From the NCBI GenBank assembly GCA_001303415.1, contig LJTN01000016.1, positions 1-46,256 on the forward strand: a stretch of 46,256 bases of DNA, given 5' to 3'. This document shows positions 32,427-43,700 of this stretch, piece after piece; positions within the stretch are counted from its first letter, which is position 1, and each line of letters opens with the position of its first letter. The notes below the pieces were generated by a model, which was not told where the DNA came from, ran no database searches, and saw only the letters and a list, made by a program, of their open reading frames with translations. Both the position numbers and the translations under genes were made by a program. The DNA comes from Myxococcales bacterium SG8_38. GTDB taxonomy: Bacteria; Myxococcota_A; Polyangia; Polyangiales; Houyiibacteriaceae.

Positions 32427-33920
32427 TCACGAAAGCCGGATGCCCGGCTGAAACGTACTCCACTGGTCGACGAGCTCTCCGTTCCGAAAGACGTCGAGGC
32501 GAGAGAGCCAGCGCACGCCATCTCCTTCCCACGGGTGGTAGAAGACGAAGTCGCCCACCTGCAGGGGCACCGCCCGGGATCCGAGCCACTGCGCCTGGTT
32601 CGAAAGCAGGTTGTTCACGCCCTCGGGGCCCGGGGAGACCGCATTTTCCACCAGCCCCTCGGGAAACACCTGCTCCGCCGGGAAGCCACCGCCTACCACG
32701 TAGAAGGACACCTCGAAATCGGGGTTGGTCTGCGCCATCTCCGGGAGCAGCCCTGGGGCAAAAGGCAGCTCCGCAGGATCGATTCGCTTCAGCACGGGAG
32801 ACGCGAGAAACGTCGCGCGGCGAAGGCGCGTTTCGGGAAGCTCCGCGAAGTGGTACGGGTAGAAGAACGCCGAGCCCATGGCGATCTCGTTGACCGGGGT
32901 CTCGAGGTCGTCGGTGTACCGATGGTACGAGCGGCTTCCCCCACTGTTGTACAGCGGTGAGCCCTCGAAAAGCGCGGGGAAGGCCTCGCTGCCCGCTCGA
33001 ACGAAGTCGGCGTAGCGCGCCTGCACCTCGGCGAACTCGGTGCCCTCCGGTGCGAGGTAGACATGGCCGTCGTAGCCCATGAGTCCCCCGAGCTCTAGCC
33101 GGCTCGAGCCATCGATGATCGAAAGCATGGCCAAGAGCTCGTCTTTGTTGCGCGCGCCTCCGCGGCGAAGACCCACGTCGATCTCGACGGCCACGCGGAT
33201 CGTCGCGCCGCGTTGCTCGGCGAGATCACGATACGCGTTCATCCGCTCGGATGTATCGACCAGCCAGCGGACTTGGCTCGCAGGATTCGAATCGCCGGGG
33301 AAGCGTTCGTCGAGCGTCGCAAAGGTTCGGGCTGCAGCTTCCGCGGTGGCGGGACGCCCGAGCAAGATGTCGACGTCGCTTCCGAATCGGCAAAGGAGGT
33401 CTCTGACCATCCCCTCGGAAAACGCCATGACTCGGTTGGTGCAGGCCGTGACCATCATGTGCTCGAGAAGACGAACGCTCGGCAGACTCTTGGCGACGAG
33501 ACGCAGCGCGTACCGAGAGCCGAGCTGCCCGCCCACCACCTTCAAGTTGTGCTCGACGGCATCCAAATCGACGAGCGCCACCTCGCGGCCTGGCGCTTGG
33601 TCACGAAGCTCTCGATTCCATGCGGCGAAGCGACTCTCGTCGGACGGAAGCTCCGGCGACGCGATCTGATCGGTGCAGCGAGTCACCTCGAAATCGGGCA
33701 GCGACAGAGGCGGAACATCGTCGGGCTGGCATTGCTGGTCGCATTCGTTGCCCTCCCCGCCGGCGTCACCACAAGCGACCACGGAGCCCGCAACCGCAGC
33801 CGCCGAGGCCGCGATCCACTGCCGCCGGGAACGTCCGACGGGGCTCAGCTCCGCAATGGTCGAATCTCTCGCCGAGCGCTCTTCCACCACGGCGTCACCC
33901 ACGCGTACTTGCTCTTTCAT
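32427..33920 (-). CDS. Exported PLP-dependent enzyme of the alanine racemase / D-threonine aldolase fold
   Basis: The 497-residue protein has a fold-type III PLP barrel: ALVDLDAVEHNLKVVGG, then LRLVAKSLPSVRLLEHMM with the probable PLP Lys144, and EIDVGLRRGGARNKDELLAML. A C-terminal beta domain follows (GDFVFYHPWEGDGVRW). The family covers alanine racemase, D-threonine/D-serine aldolases and related deaminases. Unusually, the N terminus carries SRRQWIAASAAAVAGSVVAC, a twin-arginine motif with a lipobox, so the enzyme seems to be exported folded and lipid-anchored. Its substrate is likely a D- or hydroxy-amino acid. It is followed upstream by an MFS gene on the same strand. Confidence 0.82.
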   Translation of the reverse strand: MKEQVRVGDAVVEERSARDSTIAELSPVGRSRRQWIAASAAAVAGSVVACGDAGGEGNECDQQCQPDDVPPLSLPDFEVTRCTDQIASPELPSDESRFAAWNRELRDQAPGREVALVDLDAVEHNLKVVGGQLGSRYALRLVAKSLPSVRLLEHMMVTACTNRVMAFSEGMVRDLLCRFGSDVDILLGRPATAEAAARTFATLDERFPGDSNPASQVRWLVDTSERMNAYRDLAEQRGATIRVAVEIDVGLRRGGARNKDELLAMLSIIDGSSRLELGGLMGYDGHVYLAPEGTEFAEVQARYADFVRAGSEAFPALFEGSPLYNSGGSRSYHRYTDDLETPVNEIAMGSAFFYPYHFAELPETRLRRATFLASPVLKRIDPAELPFAPGLLPEMAQTNPDFEVSFYVVGGGFPAEQVFPEGLVENAVSPGPEGVNNLLSNQAQWLGSRAVPLQVGDFVFYHPWEGDGVRWLSRLDVFRNGELVDQWSTFQPGIRLS

Positions 33921-33968
33921 CTCACTCCACTTCCATCTGGCTAGCCATGATGAGCATGCTACGGCCGA

Positions 33969-35318
33969 TCATACCCCGACGTCGCTCCTCTCGGCCTGCT
34001 CGTCATCGACCGGGACGGGCCTGGTTTCCATGCCTCCGCTGACCCGGAAGCCGATGAGCCGAAGGAAGAGCCGTCGCCTCCCGATTCCGGGCGCTCCCAG
34101 GCGCGGTGCGATGAATCGCGGGGCGGCAAGGGCGACCAAAACCCGGAGACCGGCGCTGACGATGAAGACGAGAGCGAAGCTGCGGTCGACCAGGGCCAGC
34201 AGCCAGCCGCCGAGAAGGCTGCCCGTGAGCTGCGCGACGCCGTTCGAGAGGCTCATTGCGGCAAAGACGTGCAGGCGCGAACGCGCCGGGCTGCTCTCCA
34301 GCAGAAGCGAGAACTGCGATACTTCGTGGCCGCCCCAAGAGAGCCCGGACAATGCCTGGGCCACGACGACCACGACCACCCCTCGGGCCCACAACCAAGG
34401 CAGGGGCACGAGCGCGACGAGGACCACGGCCAACAGAAATACGGCACGCGCGCCATACCGATCGATGAACCGCCCCCAATTGGGCAATGAGACGAACTTC
34501 ATGACCACGACGGCCAAGCTGCCCGCCATGTACTCCGCATAGGTCAGCCGAAGCTCTTCGAGCATGAAGGGCCCGAAGTAAGGAGACGCCACGTAGACGG
34601 TGAGCTGCAGCGCGGCGGCGAAAAGCAGGATGCGCCGGACGGGCCGTGCCTCGTCCGAGCGCGCGAATGCGAGCGACTCGCGACGACTTCCGAGCAGCTC
34701 GGCGACCGGCTCCGGGGATGCCGCCAGCAGACCGGCAGACACCAGCCGGAAGATGCCGGCCACGCCGAAGATGATCGCATAGCCGAGACCTCCTGCGCCG
34801 GCGGCCACGACGCCTGCCGCGCCCGGCTCGAGCCGCTGCAGGACGAGGCCCGCAACCACGAGGGACGCCGACGTCGCCACCTGTGCGATGCGGTTTCGAG
34901 CGGCGAAGTAGCGACCGCGAATGCGTGCTGGCACCAAATCGCCGTACCACGAGGCCCAGGACGTCCCCGCCGCCTGCGCAAAGACTTGGTACGCAGAGGC
35001 AAAGGCGATGAGCAAAGGTGGCGAGAGCCATCCCTCTAGGTCCGAGATGACGATCGAGAAGAGGACGAGCGCCTGTGTCGTGACGGCACCGACCACGACC
35101 GCCTTGCGGCGGCGATATCGGCCCAAGATAGCCAACGACGTCAGAGGCCCGAGCGGCCCCACGCAAAGTGGAACGGTGATTACCAACGCTTGCTCGAGGG
35201 CCGTGGCCCCGAGTCGCACGGCATCCGCGAGGAAATAGACCTCGCCCGCGCCCACCATGAGGGCGTAGAAGAGCGCTTCCGCCAGCGAGAGGCGCATCGC
35301 TCGCCGAGTCGAGGTCAC
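33969..35318 (-). CDS. MFS-type transporter
   Basis: The 449-residue protein has about twelve membrane helices with the MFS pattern, including LVPARIRGRYFAARNRIAQ in the loop between helices four and five, where a GRYFAxRN motif replaces the more usual GRxxGR form. VSLPNWGRFIDRYGARAVFLLAVVLVALVPLPW is the matching C-half loop. The family is close to MFS proteins of unknown substrate in Myxococcota and Bacteroidota. It lies 48 bases before the exported PLP enzyme gene and may work with it, for example to take up the product. Confidence 0.85.
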   Translation of the reverse strand: MTSTRRAMRLSLAEALFYALMVGAGEVYFLADAVRLGATALEQALVITVPLCVGPLGPLTSLAILGRYRRRKAVVVGAVTTQALVLFSIVISDLEGWLSPPLLIAFASAYQVFAQAAGTSWASWYGDLVPARIRGRYFAARNRIAQVATSASLVVAGLVLQRLEPGAAGVVAAGAGGLGYAIIFGVAGIFRLVSAGLLAASPEPVAELLGSRRESLAFARSDEARPVRRILLFAAALQLTVYVASPYFGPFMLEELRLTYAEYMAGSLAVVVMKFVSLPNWGRFIDRYGARAVFLLAVVLVALVPLPWLWARGVVVVVVAQALSGLSWGGHEVSQFSLLLESSPARSRLHVFAAMSLSNGVAQLTGSLLGGWLLALVDRSFALVFIVSAGLRVLVALAAPRFIAPRLGAPGIGRRRLFLRLIGFRVSGGMETRPVPVDDEQAERSDVGV

Positions 35319-35398
35319 GAACGATCGTCGCTAGCTAGGACCTTCATGGCAGCCTATCTATTCCCGCGGCGTGCGACAGCCAAGGTGAAAGAGCCGAA

Positions 35399-35520
35399 GT
35401 GAGACCTGGTCACAGACAGAGAGCATTGTTGGTCGTGCTCTTTGGCGCTGCTGTGCTCGGCGCCATGGCGATGGGGCCGCCTGGGTGTCGGTTGCGTACC
35501 TGCTGATCTTTGGAACCGGC
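35399..35520 (+). pseudogene. Possible frameshifted relic of a very small membrane protein
   Basis: From the GTG at 35399 the frame reads RPGHRQRALLVVLFGAAVLGAM and then hits a stop after a Cys-rich tail. In the next frame the sequence AWVSVAYLLIFGTGGRR ends in TAG. Joined, they would make a small two-helix protein of about 45 residues. One base change in the GGGGCCGCC stretch could explain it. The signal is short and may be chance. Confidence 0.3.
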
Positions 35521-35528
35521 GGCCGTCG

Positions 35529-36221
35529 CTAGTTGCCGAGCACCGACCAGAAGGCGGTCCCCACCCAAATGCGGAAGGCAAAGTCGACGTCGGAGCCTCC
35601 ACTTCCGACCCCGATCCCGGGTCCGAGCTCGAACAGAAAGAACGGCGCCACTTTGGGAGAGGCGTTGATCTCGACGCCCATGCGGATCAGCAAGGGAATG
35701 ATCCCCCACGGATCCTCGCCCTCTGCGAACATGACGGTCAAGGGAATCGCTCCGCCCGTGACCACGCTGACGCGCTCGTGCACGTCGATGGACACGGGGA
35801 TGGCGAGCTCCGCGCGTACGCCTCCCGTCACTCGATGGTCGAGCTGGACGCCAAAGGGTGGAATGTCTCGTTCGGTGCCGCCGACCATGGCCCCCGGCGT
35901 GAAGCGGAGCCCCACGTCAGTGGTGGACCTAGCGTGCTTCCGATTGTGGATGTGCCAGCGCAATGGAACGTTGAACGCGAAGCCCACGGCCACGTCCGAA
36001 TACGCGGCCGACCAGTCTCCATAGACGAGCTCCCCGCCCAGTGCCCAATCGAGCTTACCCTTGCCGTTGTTCCACCATTCGTAGAAGAGGCTGGGCCATC
36101 CGACCCCGACGTTGTGCGCCATCTCCGTCTCGAGCGGCTTCCCGCCGATTGTCGACTGCGGACCCGCAAATGCAGTATTGGAAACGGCCAAAGCCAACAA
36201 GAGCGTCGAAAAGACTCTCAT
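35529..36221 (-). CDS. Predicted outer-membrane beta-barrel protein
   Basis: The ATG at 36221 follows AAAGGGGG and gives a 230-residue protein with a signal peptide (FSTLLLALAVSNTAFA-GP). The rest alternates in amphipathic strands, such as DWALGGELVYGDWSAAYSDVAVGFAFN and GGVRAELAIPVSIDVH, and ends in FAFRIWVGTAFWSVLGN. An eight- to ten-strand barrel is likely. It is not similar by eye to the barrel at 3836. The function is unknown. Confidence 0.75.
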   Translation of the reverse strand: MRVFSTLLLALAVSNTAFAGPQSTIGGKPLETEMAHNVGVGWPSLFYEWWNNGKGKLDWALGGELVYGDWSAAYSDVAVGFAFNVPLRWHIHNRKHARSTTDVGLRFTPGAMVGGTERDIPPFGVQLDHRVTGGVRAELAIPVSIDVHERVSVVTGGAIPLTVMFAEGEDPWGIIPLLIRMGVEINASPKVAPFFLFELGPGIGVGSGGSDVDFAFRIWVGTAFWSVLGN

Positions 36222-36345
36222 GCAACCCCCTTTCAACCCCACCTCAGGTTAGGATGCGCGGCGCCATGGAGCAACGGCGGAAGGGTTAAGCACGAGCCGT
36301 GATCTTGGGTTTCCACGACGTTTCAGGCAGGCTCTCTCAGCTTCG

Positions 36346-37170
36346 ATGAGACGACTTCTTCTTCTGGCGGCACTCGGATCGTGGAGCGCTTGCACGGCGC
36401 GGCCGGCATTCGCAGCGGACACTTGCACCATCTCCTATCGCATCGATGCCACGTTGCAGATCTCCGATACCTACTTGGGAAAGGGCAACGAGACGGTGCG
36501 GAGCATCCCCGGATCGCTGGTGCTTCGCTACGAGCAAAAGGACGGTCGCGTCGTCGATGGGAAGGTGAAGATCTTGCATTTTGCGATGTATGAGAGCTTC
36601 ACCATCGACGCGATGATCGACGTCACGACCACGGTTCACCACTTCTCACCGTCCTGCAACGGGATCGAGTCGCCCGCATGGAGGCGGCCGGGCGATGCCG
36701 GTTTTCCCGCCGAGTGCCGCTACATGGGAAACACGCGTGCGGTGGCTGTCGGCACGCTCGACCGCAAAGCTGGAACGATCGAATGGGCCAAATGCAAAGC
36801 AGCCCCAAGCTATTGGTCGAAAGATCGACGGGCGTATACGCCATCGCAAAAAAGCAGAGGCAGAGGCTGTCTCGACCCCATGCACGCAGTGGGCAACGTG
36901 CATTGTGACGGGAAGATCGCGTGCAAATGGGGCGGATTGAAGCCTGGCGACAATCCCGAGCGCTCGGTCTGGGCGCAACCGCTGATTCACGGACCGCCTG
37001 AATCGGACGAGACCGTGGCTGTATCGGCGAACCTATCGACGATCACGACCCCGCGGTATCGAAAGGACGGATACCAGTCGTACAATCTTCCCAACGACTC
37101 GCCGAGCCGGACCTGGTTTTCATGGACCGCGACACGGGACGATTCGAGCCCGTTCACGACGTGTCCGTAG
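36346..37170 (+). CDS. Secreted Cys-containing protein, unknown family
   Basis: The 274-residue protein has a signal peptide (LLLLAALGSWSACTARPAFA-AD). The mature part has about nine cysteines, spaced as single residues along the chain (TCTISY, SCNG, ECRY, KCKA, GCLD, HCDG, ACKW, TTCP), with mixed beta-rich segments such as SLVLRYEQKDGRVVDGKVKIL. It probably forms several disulfides in the periplasm or outside the cell. No domain is recognised. It lies divergent from the barrel gene at 35529, with a 124-base gap. Confidence 0.72.
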   Translation: MRRLLLLAALGSWSACTARPAFAADTCTISYRIDATLQISDTYLGKGNETVRSIPGSLVLRYEQKDGRVVDGKVKILHFAMYESFTIDAMIDVTTTVHHFSPSCNGIESPAWRRPGDAGFPAECRYMGNTRAVAVGTLDRKAGTIEWAKCKAAPSYWSKDRRAYTPSQKSRGRGCLDPMHAVGNVHCDGKIACKWGGLKPGDNPERSVWAQPLIHGPPESDETVAVSANLSTITTPRYRKDGYQSYNLPNDSPSRTWFSWTATRDDSSPFTTCP

Positions 37171-37215
37171 CGTCGTGAGGCCGTGGAAACAGTTGCGCGT
37201 GTGCTAGGGTCCGGC

Positions 37216-37593
37216 ATGGTCGAAGACCTCACGACACTGGCCGAGCTCGAGGATCTGATGCGCGAGGACGGCGGCGCGGCGATTCTCGATTTCTGGTCGC
37301 CCACTTGCGGACCGTGCAAAGCGATGGCGCCTGGCTTCGACGCCGTCGCGCGCGAGCTCGCGGACGAGCCTATTCGTTTCGTGCGAATCAACACGGCAGC
37401 CCAGGCCCAGCTCGCCCGACCGTTCAACATCCATGCAGTCCCTACACTGTTGTTCGTGCACAACGGTGAGATCCTGGACGTTCGAGTGGGTGCGTTGGCA
37501 GGGCCCGCGTTGGCGAAAAAGGCACAGTGGCTCCTTCGCAAGTCGCGAGGAGAGGGCCTGCTCTCCGGGCTCTTCGGAAGAAAACAGCGCTGA
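37216..37593 (+). CDS. Thioredoxin-like protein
   Basis: The 125-residue protein is a cytoplasmic thioredoxin with the active site WSPTCGPCKAMAP (Cys31 and Cys34), the segment FVRINTAAQAQLARPFNIHAVPTLLF containing the cis-proline, and a basic C-terminal tail. It reduces protein disulfides with a thioredoxin reductase encoded elsewhere. ATG at 37216 gives the normal N terminus; a GTG at 37183 would add eleven residues. A weak AGAGC/GCTCT hairpin with a short T-run lies after the stop, at 37607-37624. Confidence 0.92.
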   Translation: MVEDLTTLAELEDLMREDGGAAILDFWSPTCGPCKAMAPGFDAVARELADEPIRFVRINTAAQAQLARPFNIHAVPTLLFVHNGEILDVRVGALAGPALAKKAQWLLRKSRGEGLLSGLFGRKQR

Positions 37594-37627
37594 AATCGCG
37601 CAACCGAGAGCGGGTGCGCTCTTTCCG

Positions 37628-38047
37628 CTACTGCTTGGCGAGCAGGTCGCGAATCTCTTCGAGTAGCACTTCTTGCTTTGGAGGAGCCGGCGGAGCCGTT
37701 TCGACGCCTTCCTCTTTCTTTCGGCGAAGCGAGTTGATCCACTTCACCATCATGAAGATCACGAAGGCGATGATGACGAAGTCGAAGACCGTCATGATGA
37801 AGGATCCGTACTTGAGCACCGCGGCGCCAGCTTCCTCGGCGGCGGCGAGAGACTCGTAGCTTCCCTCCCCGAGCAGAATGAATTCCTGACTGAGATCGAA
37901 ACCTCCGATGAACAAACCGATGACGGGCATCAGCACGTCGCCGACGAGCGAGGCGATGATCTTTCCAAAGGCAGCACCGATGATGATGCCCACCGCCATG
38001 TCCATCACGTTGCCTCTGAGCGCGAATTCCCTGAACTCCTTCAGCAT
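37628..38047 (-). CDS. mscL: Large-conductance mechanosensitive channel
   Basis: MscL opens under membrane tension to release solutes during osmotic downshock. The 139-residue protein has the expected N-terminal amphipathic helix ([34 protein letters not shown]), a short periplasmic loop and the second helix ([22 protein letters not shown]). It ends in the cytoplasmic helical bundle [14 protein letters not shown]. Length and order are normal. It is a monocistronic gene. Confidence 0.97.
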   Translation of the reverse strand: MLKEFREFALRGNVMDMAVGIIIGAAFGKIIASLVGDVLMPVIGLFIGGFDLSQEFILLGEGSYESLAAAEEAGAAVLKYGSFIMTVFDFVIIAFVIFMMVKWINSLRRKKEEGVETAPPAPPKQEVLLEEIRDLLAKQ

Positions 38048-38178
38048 TGTCTCTCCTCCTGTATTTCCGGCTCCGCTAAGCGCAGCGCCGAACCTTTCGA
38101 CGTCTTGGACGGGCAGCGATGATCTGCTCGAGGGAAACGCTCCCCAGACGGTCCGTCCGAGAGTAGACTCGAAACGCC

Positions 38179-38961
38179 ATGCGCCCGACGATACGCCAAA
38201 TCGCCCCGGATTTCTGGAACATTCGTGGCTCGTTCAAGACGGCCGGCCTCATCGAGGTGGGCACGCAGGTCTCGCTGGTCCGTCGAAAAAACGGCCGGTT
38301 CGTCTTCCTCGATGCCTACTCGCTTCCCGATGAAATCGATCGCGAAGCCCGGGCGCTGACCCGTGGGGGCAAAGACATCGAAGCGATCATCAACGTCCAC
38401 CCTTTCCACACGATTCACGTGCGCCCCATGCATGAGCGGTACCCAGACGCGAAGCTCTACGGCACGGCTCGACACCATGCCCGCTTTCCCGATCTGCCCT
38501 GGGATGCTGCGCGCACCGAGGATCCGGAGCTCCACGCAGTCTTCACCGATGATTTCGAGTTCTCGGTTCCGCGTGGCGTCGATTTCATCTCGCCGAACGA
38601 GCAAGTTCATTTCTCCTCGGTGCTGGTCTTCCACCGCGCTTCGAAGACCATCCACGTGGACGACACCCTGATATACGTTCGCCTACCCAAGGCACTGCGT
38701 TTGGTCGGGCTCACCGATGTCATGCGTTTCCATCCCACGCTCGGCCAAGCGCTCGAAAAGCGAGCCGGCGCCGCGCGGGATTTTCGAAGCTGGGCCACCG
38801 ATCTCGCCGAACGCTGGCGCGAGGCCAAAAATCTTTGTGCAGCCCATACTGCAACGCTCAGGGCGGATCAGATTCGGGGCCCGTCGATCCATGATCGGAT
38901 ATTGGAGGCGCTGGAAAAGGCCAACCGCACCCTCGAGGCGCACCAACGAAGCTACGGATGA
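38179..38961 (+). CDS. Metallo-beta-lactamase-fold protein, DUF4336-like
   Basis: The 260-residue protein resembles the MBL-fold DUF4336 group: [43 protein letters not shown] and [20 protein letters not shown]. The canonical HxHxDH metal site is replaced by His74, His77 and His80 in HPFHTIH, so metal binding may differ or be lost. There is no signal peptide. The C-terminal region is helical and charged. Its function is not established. Confidence 0.72.
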   Translation: MRPTIRQIAPDFWNIRGSFKTAGLIEVGTQVSLVRRKNGRFVFLDAYSLPDEIDREARALTRGGKDIEAIINVHPFHTIHVRPMHERYPDAKLYGTARHHARFPDLPWDAARTEDPELHAVFTDDFEFSVPRGVDFISPNEQVHFSSVLVFHRASKTIHVDDTLIYVRLPKALRLVGLTDVMRFHPTLGQALEKRAGAARDFRSWATDLAERWREAKNLCAAHTATLRADQIRGPSIHDRILEALEKANRTLEAHQRSYG

Positions 38962-38981
38962 AGGCGGCAAGGGCCGCCTGT

Positions 38982-41216
<2,235 letters not shown>

Positions 41217-41232
41217 CTAGCGCAAAAACGGT

Positions 41233-41405
41233 GGGGACACTCTCCACGGTGATAACCGATCGGAATCGCTACCGATCTCCGGCAAAGATCGCAACGCCAT
41301 GAGCGCCGTCCTACTTGCCGATCGAGCCCGCGGAAGGCTGAGTTTTCGCGGTGCGCCTCGTAAGCCTTCGCAATTGCATCGCTCTGGCGGGCATTGCGTG
41401 TCCCC
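41233..41405 (+). repeat. MITE-like element, copy A
   Basis: The 173-base element starts GGGGACAC and ends GTGTCCCC, eight-base perfect terminal inverted repeats. Inside it shares a long block with copy C (41233-41306: TCTCCAC, GATAACCG, TCGGAATCGCTACCGATCTC, GCAAAGATCGCAACGC). It also shares a block with copy B (GTTTTCGCGGTGC...CGTAAGC, 41342-41365). It encodes no transposase. GGGGACA-type ends are common in elements mobilised by Y1/REP-associated transposases, from general knowledge. Confidence 0.72.
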
Positions 41406-41418
41406 GATTGAACGAGCG

Positions 41419-42193
41419 TCAGCAGGTCACCGCGAACGTGCCCAGATCGATCGTGCAGCTGGCGGGGGTCCCGCCGAAGGTGCCTTCGATCCCTGCGGGG
41501 TCGGTCGAGTAATCGAGATCGAACTCGAATGGAATTGCGGCGGCTGTGCCGAGCTTGAAGCCACCCGTCAAGCTAGCCGTATCTCCTTCGCCGAAGATGA
41601 TCGACCCACTTTCGATCGCGAACCCGTTACCCATAGCCGTGTAGTCGATGACGACTGCGAAGGGCTCTGAGCCCGGCGTCGCGAGATCGAGGTGCATATT
41701 GAAGCCCGTCACCTCGAATCGGCAGTAATTGGCCCAGCCTTGCGTACCAGGGATTGAAGTCCACAATGGCGATCCGAACGGTGTCATCATCGAGGCCAAC
41801 CACCGACATCTTGCCCTCTCCCACGACCGTGGACGCGCCGACCGTCATCTTCCAGAGCAGAAGAACTACCTCCATCCCTCCGATGCCGTTATCCAGGTCC
41901 GAGGGGTTGAGCCCCGAGCTCTCGACGAAGTCCGCGGTGATCAACGTGCCACCCTGATCGATCACCTCGGGGACGTCGCCCACGTTCCACGTGAATCGCG
42001 AATAGACGCCCGCGACGTCCTTGAGCTCGACCAGGCTGGAAATGTCGGGCTTTTGCGAGTCATCCCGCGAACCCGCGGGGGTATCCATGTATTGAAGCAG
42101 CGGATCGAGAGGCTCGACGAGGCCTCGGAACACGATCTGGTACGCAGATGTCACGCACTGCGGAACCAGCACGGTGATGCCTCCGCCATCCAT
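41419..42193 (-). pseudogene. Frameshifted, N-terminally truncated lipoprotein-like gene
   Basis: Two overlapping frames make one protein. The first, from about 42193, reads ITVLVPQCVTSAYQIVFRGL through VRIAIVDFN. The second continues GTQGWANYCRFEVTGF to the end, TIDLGTFAVTC. The switch is near 41750-41752, where one extra C in a CCC run would explain it. No signal peptide precedes the sequence: upstream the frame runs into the acyltransferase gene, although ECTRPSEGSGRNGG looks like the start of a mature lipoprotein. The gene is probably dead, unless the frameshift is a sequencing error. Confidence 0.62.
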
Positions 42194-42233
42194 TCCGCCG
42201 TTGCGTCCGCTACCCTCCGAAGGCCTCGTGCAC

Positions 42234-43472
42234 TCAGCTAGTCTGGGCGATGCCCGCGCGGGGGCTCTTTCCCAGCATGAGCAAGCGAAGGACGGGAACC
42301 TGATCGATCGCCAGCTCGAACAAGATCGGCAAAAGCACACCGGCCACGAGAGCAACGACGAAAACCGTGCCTTTGGCACCGATACCTACGCGATAGAGCC
42401 CTATGCGCGCGCCAGCCGTTCCAAACACGTGAAGAAGGTAGATCCCGTAAGAATACGCACCAATGCGTGCGAGCGGCCTCCAGGAAAAGCGGATTCGAAG
42501 CAAGGCGACCGTGCCGATCATTCCGAGAAACGTGGTGAGCAGCCAACCCTGCAGCTCGGTCGGCTCCCACCAATCGAAGAGCGAGGCTTCGTGGAGCAGA
42601 ACCCCAATGACCAATAGTGGAAAAACCACGAAGAGAGTGCGCCCTGCATTGAGCAGAGCGCCATATCGATGGAGTCCCACTCCGAGAAGGAAATAGGGCA
42701 GCAGATAGTATGTCTGGGCAATCGCGAAGATCGGGGTACCAAAAGGACTCGATCCGGACAGAACGATTGCAATGCCCAACCCAACCGCCCAGCGTCGCAC
42801 GGTCGAAAGCCCGCCAAACCGATCTGCCACTCCGACTACGAAGAAAACCCACGCCAGCGCATACAGGTACCAGAAGTGCGCATATGGATTGACGAGGATT
42901 CCGGGAAGCGCGGTGAGGCTCAGGTGCCCGTGGACGCCGGGAACCACCGACTGAATGAGGACGAACAGAGTGCTGACGAAGAAATAAGGAACCAACAGAC
43001 GGCGCACTTTGCCCTGTGCAAACTTTGCTGTCGCCCCCGCGCGTATCGGACGGAGATCGTAGACGTAACCCGAAATCACTGTGAAGAGCGGCATGCGCAG
43101 CCATTGCAGCGACAGATACGCATGGTGCCAGCCTGAGTCGTCGGGAACGCTCATCCCACTAGTGCTCGAGTCGCCGATGACGTGCCCCGCGACCATCAGG
43201 ATCACGGCTATGCCTCGAATCGTGTCGACACTGTCATCCCGAGCTGCGCTCGCGGTCGAGCGCTGCCTAGTCGGGCTGTCGAGACCAATCAACGCATCCG
43301 CTGCGCTCAGCCCGGGGCTCACGGCATGCGCGCTCGCAACAGCCCTTGAGAACCGCAACCGCGCTGGTCCCGCCTTCTTGGCGTGCCGAAACTTAGAAAG
43401 CAACCGGTTTCCTACTTTCTCCGCTCCGGCTCCTAGCGGAACACACACGACATTTTGGCCAGTATAGCTCAT
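42234..43472 (-). CDS. Acyltransferase family 3 membrane protein
   Basis: The 412-residue protein is an Acyl_transf_3 (OafA/NodX-type) membrane enzyme. It begins, after a basic N-terminal extension, with DTIRGIAVILMVAGHVIG, the defining first helix with the catalytic-type His. It continues through about ten helices, including LRMPLFTVISGYVYDL and FWYLYALAWVFFVVGVA. These enzymes usually O-acetylate or succinylate sugars of surface polysaccharide. ATG at 43472 is my choice of start; a GTG at 43601 would extend it into repeat sequence. The N-terminal extension of about 80 residues is longer than usual and may not be translated. Confidence 0.85.
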   Translation of the reverse strand: MSYTGQNVVCVPLGAGAEKVGNRLLSKFRHAKKAGPARLRFSRAVASAHAVSPGLSAADALIGLDSPTRQRSTASAARDDSVDTIRGIAVILMVAGHVIGDSSTSGMSVPDDSGWHHAYLSLQWLRMPLFTVISGYVYDLRPIRAGATAKFAQGKVRRLLVPYFFVSTLFVLIQSVVPGVHGHLSLTALPGILVNPYAHFWYLYALAWVFFVVGVADRFGGLSTVRRWAVGLGIAIVLSGSSPFGTPIFAIAQTYYLLPYFLLGVGLHRYGALLNAGRTLFVVFPLLVIGVLLHEASLFDWWEPTELQGWLLTTFLGMIGTVALLRIRFSWRPLARIGAYSYGIYLLHVFGTAGARIGLYRVGIGAKGTVFVVALVAGVLLPILFELAIDQVPVLRLLMLGKSPRAGIAQTS

Positions 43473-43620
43473 TGCCACCAGCAACAGCCAGGTGAGGGCC
43501 ACGGGACCCCGATGCTGAGGTTCGGGTAGCCAGGGCCCTGCGGGGTCGTCGTCCGGCACGGGGGTAGGCCAGCGAATCGACACCGCCTTCGAATGGAACA
43601 CTGGAACGGCGCAGGCTTCC

Positions 43621-43684
43621 GTTTTCGCGGTGCACCCCGTAAGCTGCCGGAATTTAGGAGTCTTTTCGGGCCTTGCGTGTCCCC
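43621..43684 (+). repeat. MITE-like element, partial copy B
   Basis: GTTTTCGCGGTGCACCCCGT with AAGC matches copy A at 41342-41365 with two changes, and the copy ends TTGCGTGTCCCC like A and C. The left end is not visible, so it is a decayed or truncated copy between the acyltransferase and the subtilase genes. Confidence 0.55.
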
Positions 43685-43700
43685 CAAGGCAGCCCTCCCT

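Noticed and set aside
41299..41670. Short plus-strand frames starting in repeat copy A that share FRGAPRK with a frame in copy B
   Set aside because: The shared peptide follows from shared repeat DNA; no transposase motif or ribosome-binding site is present.
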